Shown one piece after another: positions 7,301-8,298 of a stretch of 8,298 nt of DNA. Every line of letters starts with the position of its first letter. The first letter of the stretch is position 1. The stretch is taken from the NCBI GenBank assembly GCA_958441075.1, contig CAUCBQ010000091.1, forward strand, positions 1 through 8,298, written 5' to 3'. The stretch comes from an uncultured Clostridiaceae bacterium (GTDB taxonomy: Bacteria > Bacillota > Clostridia > Lachnospirales > Lachnospiraceae). Both the position numbers and the translations under genes were made by a program. The notes beneath the pieces are model-generated. The model ran no database searches and had not been told where the DNA came from. It worked only from the letters and a program-made list of their open reading frames with translations.

Positions 7301-7608
7301 CCCTTGGGACGCAGATATTCCGGATTGCGCCGGATGCGGTATCTCTTTTCCCGGCATGAAAAAGTCAGTTCAACAAAGGTAGGCGTCTGTTCCGAAGCAT
7401 ATTTGCTGCGAAGCATTCCCGCTTCCCTGGCTTCTCCGCTGGCCTCCCCATACAAAGCAAATGAAATTGCATCAAAAATCGTGGTTTTTCCCGCTCCCGT
7501 ATCTCCGGTAACAAGAAACAGGCCCCGGTCTCCCAGCGCCTCAAAATCAATCTCTGTTTTCTCCGCATAAGGCCCAAAGGCACTTATAATCAGCTTTTCT
7601 GGCTTCAT
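4393..7608 (-). CDS. sbcC: Exonuclease subunit SbcC (Rad50-like SMC-family ATPase)
   Basis: A 1071-residue SMC-like ATPase that partners SbcD. The complex opens and degrades DNA hairpins and blocked double-strand ends in an ATP-dependent way in the cytoplasm. Walker A is GDTGAGKT at 35-42 in the N-terminal half of the head, with the Q-loop at AQGDFQ (Q155). Long Glu/Lys/Gln/Leu-rich coiled coils flank a zinc hook with C535-P-V-C538, through which two SbcC molecules join. The second head half holds the ABC signature LSGGE (970-974), Walker B with catalytic VDEG (D1005, E1006), the SLDEES D-loop and H1038 in IISHVSE. All catalytic motifs are intact and the length is close to that of E. coli SbcC (about 1048). 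The start lies one base after the sbcD stop, with an AAGGGA box just upstream inside the end of sbcD, implying coupled translation and matched production of the two subunits. Confidence 0.97.
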   Translation of the reverse strand: MKPEKLIISAFGPYAEKTEIDFEALGDRGLFLVTGDTGAGKTTIFDAISFALYGEASGEAREAGMLRSKYASEQTPTFVELTFSCREKRYRIRRNPEYLRPKGRGTGFTVQKSDAELTFFDGRPPIAKTKEVTKAVTELLGLDYRQFTQIAMIAQGDFQKLLLAGTAERADIFRRIFHTDPYQEFQNRLKAAVKERWKDYDELRRSISQYLDGVQCSYVPEIDLEFKALKKEHFDGKAVRGMELLTQLLYVDQSRLLQLDEELGELESQIQAQDQLLGKARQGRRLAQELALKEKEEKALLPVLDDRARQLAEAETRAALCPVLDEQIRKGREQLEQFKELTRLDEELEKQKMKLQKIREESGICRKQESLLEAELQKGKSRQDELSAVEAKREQLVYEKEKKAVRKKELTEAGRLYFRLSEEEKQEQAAILLEQESLKNQERELEHRKEQINSLMDRDALLVKKTEESKGLRQLEEACSRWKVKMEELSAVQEQYRLSSMEKSRARQEYDQLEQLFFDAQAGLLASHLKENEKCPVCGSLHHPDPAVIPEKVPEKTELDRKKAQLGKLEDRVRQLCASAEHGRQVCAELGERVLSGIQTENPDLSPDQAYDALELRLRELSGQTARISEDIILRKKLGIIQEQAEQKWREGQEQYQNRLRRLEVIRTQREQALKDIRMILGGEEEEASLSRSLKQTLNGLEEELKELEERICLNQALVKELFSLRQLLPEKERALLAWRERLSSLTAEYASLTARIDSLAEQEKVKREELKGWDKENLLAGIEGWRQEKSGLEQAYIQASEAFKECHTRLTALQSAVSALRKQNEDTAALSEDEILACKTGLSEKKERKAAERNSQYAAGENNRRIYDAVRGRQAKMETAEREYVWMKALADTAGGTLSGRPKIEFETYVQMAFFDRILRRANLRLMTMSGGQYELKRQEAGENKKEKAGLELNVIDHYNGSERSVKTLSGGETFEASLSLALGLADEIQSYAGGIRLDAMFVDEGFGSLDEESLNQAMKALHSLSEGQRMVGIISHVSELKERISRKIIVTKNRRGGGVGSTVQVIGES

Positions 7609-7609
7609 T

Positions 7610-8298
7610 TTATTCCCTTATCTCTTCCAAAATGTTTCGGACAAAGGCTTCCTGCTCCGAACTCATAGGCTGGCTGTTCTGTTTTTCATAAAACCGTGAA
7701 AACAGTTCCAGATCCGATACCTGCCCCTCTTCTTTTTCTTCCTCCAGCCCGTTCGTTCCTCTGGTGCGGCGGTTGTCATATTCCAGGCGCATGATATTGG
7801 GATAAATGGTCCGCAGCTTCTGGAGGCCGTCCGGTATATCCTCCTCGTCTGTAAGCGTAATCTGAATATAGTCCTCCCGGTTGGTTCCCTCATAGAAGGA
7901 TCTGTTCGTTACCTCCATATAGGTTCCCCGGAGCTTTCTCATATCGCGGAGGGGTTTAAGGGGAAGAGTCCGGATCTGCACATTTCCCTTTTCAAAAAGC
8001 TCTGCCACAGTAATTGATTTTTCCTGAGAGGCCTCGGAAAAAGAATATTTAAGAGGAGTACCGCAGTAACGCACCTCCCTGCGCCCCACACTCTGAGGGC
8101 TGTGGATATGCCCCAGAGCAACATAGTCAAAATCATCAAAGAGGGCGGCGTCTCCGTTGTCCAGACCGCCTACCGTCACTTCCTCCGAATCGCAGCTCAT
8201 GGCCCCTGTGATAAACTGATGGGCCGCCAGCACATTTCTCCCATTTTCCAAAAGTTCCATGTGATCCACTGCTGCCCTGAGGGCCGTCTGATAGTCTG
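7610..8298 (-). CDS. sbcD: Exonuclease subunit SbcD (Mre11-like nuclease), C-terminal part (cut by window edge)
   Basis: The frame is open from the right edge to a TAA at 7612-7610 and gives 228 residues, starting mid-protein at DYQTALRAAV. An in-frame GTG at 8269 is internal, not a start, because the family-like sequence continues upstream of it. The visible part holds the last metal-binding motifs of the Mre11-type calcineurin-like phosphoesterase: NVLAAHQFITG (H26 of the fragment) and YVALGHIHSPQ (GHIH, 62-65), followed by the YCGTPLKYSFSE strand motif. The rest is the C-terminal cap and the region that would contact the SbcC coiled coil, ending in a helical tail. The N-terminal D-x-H, GD and GNHD motifs would be outside the window. 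SbcD is the Mn-dependent nuclease of the SbcCD complex, and its gene directly precedes sbcC with a 1-base gap, the standard order. A short acidic run (LEEEKEE) lies in the tail. Confidence 0.95.
   Translation of the reverse strand, partial: DYQTALRAAVDHMELLENGRNVLAAHQFITGAMSCDSEEVTVGGLDNGDAALFDDFDYVALGHIHSPQSVGRREVRYCGTPLKYSFSEASQEKSITVAELFEKGNVQIRTLPLKPLRDMRKLRGTYMEVTNRSFYEGTNREDYIQITLTDEEDIPDGLQKLRTIYPNIMRLEYDNRRTRGTNGLEEEKEEGQVSDLELFSRFYEKQNSQPMSSEQEAFVRNILEEIRE

Noticed and set aside
8267..8269. GTG at 8269 as the start of a short separate gene
   Set aside because: The frame stays open to the window edge and the whole stretch matches SbcD, so the GTG is an internal valine codon of a truncated-by-window gene.

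Overview
The window looks like chromosomal DNA from a low-to-mid GC Firmicute, most likely a gut Clostridia member of the Lachnospiraceae type. This placement is an inference from protein style: SbcC/SbcD/TopB of clostridial type, strong AAGGAG-like ribosome binding sites and very tightly packed genes. No rRNA or marker gene is present to prove it. By eye, base composition and codon use look uniform, and I saw no mobile element, tRNA, CRISPR array or obvious sign of transfer.

All six genes lie on the minus strand and are read from right to left. In order of transcription they are: the C-terminal part of sbcD (8298-7610, cut by the window edge), sbcC (7608-4393), an aspartate-dehydrogenase-family oxidoreductase (4371-3511), a divergent D-2-hydroxyacid-dehydrogenase-family protein (3452-2547), topB (2550-337) and the N-terminal part of a YkgJ-family cysteine-cluster protein (314-1, cut by the window edge). 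The gaps are 1 bp, 21 bp, 58 bp, a 4-bp ATGA overlap and 22 bp, so the row is probably one operon or two closely linked ones. The 58-bp gap (3453-3510) is the only one with room for a promoter. It carries a plausible sigma-A-like promoter overlapped by a short palindrome, which may mark a second transcription unit: hydroxyacid dehydrogenase-like, topB, ykgJ-like.

Functionally, sbcD/sbcC encode the bacterial Mre11-Rad50-like nuclease that processes DNA hairpins and blocked ends. TopB is a type IA topoisomerase that decatenates and resolves single-stranded DNA crossings. Between these DNA-maintenance genes sit two Rossmann-fold oxidoreductase-family genes whose substrates cannot be read from the sequence. 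The most unusual point is that the hydroxyacid-dehydrogenase-like protein keeps its nucleotide-binding motif but, in a hand alignment, lacks the Arg/Glu/His catalytic set of its superfamily. I see no clear new defence or mobile system here. The best candidate for something undescribed is the paired oxidoreductase module placed between sbcDC and topB.
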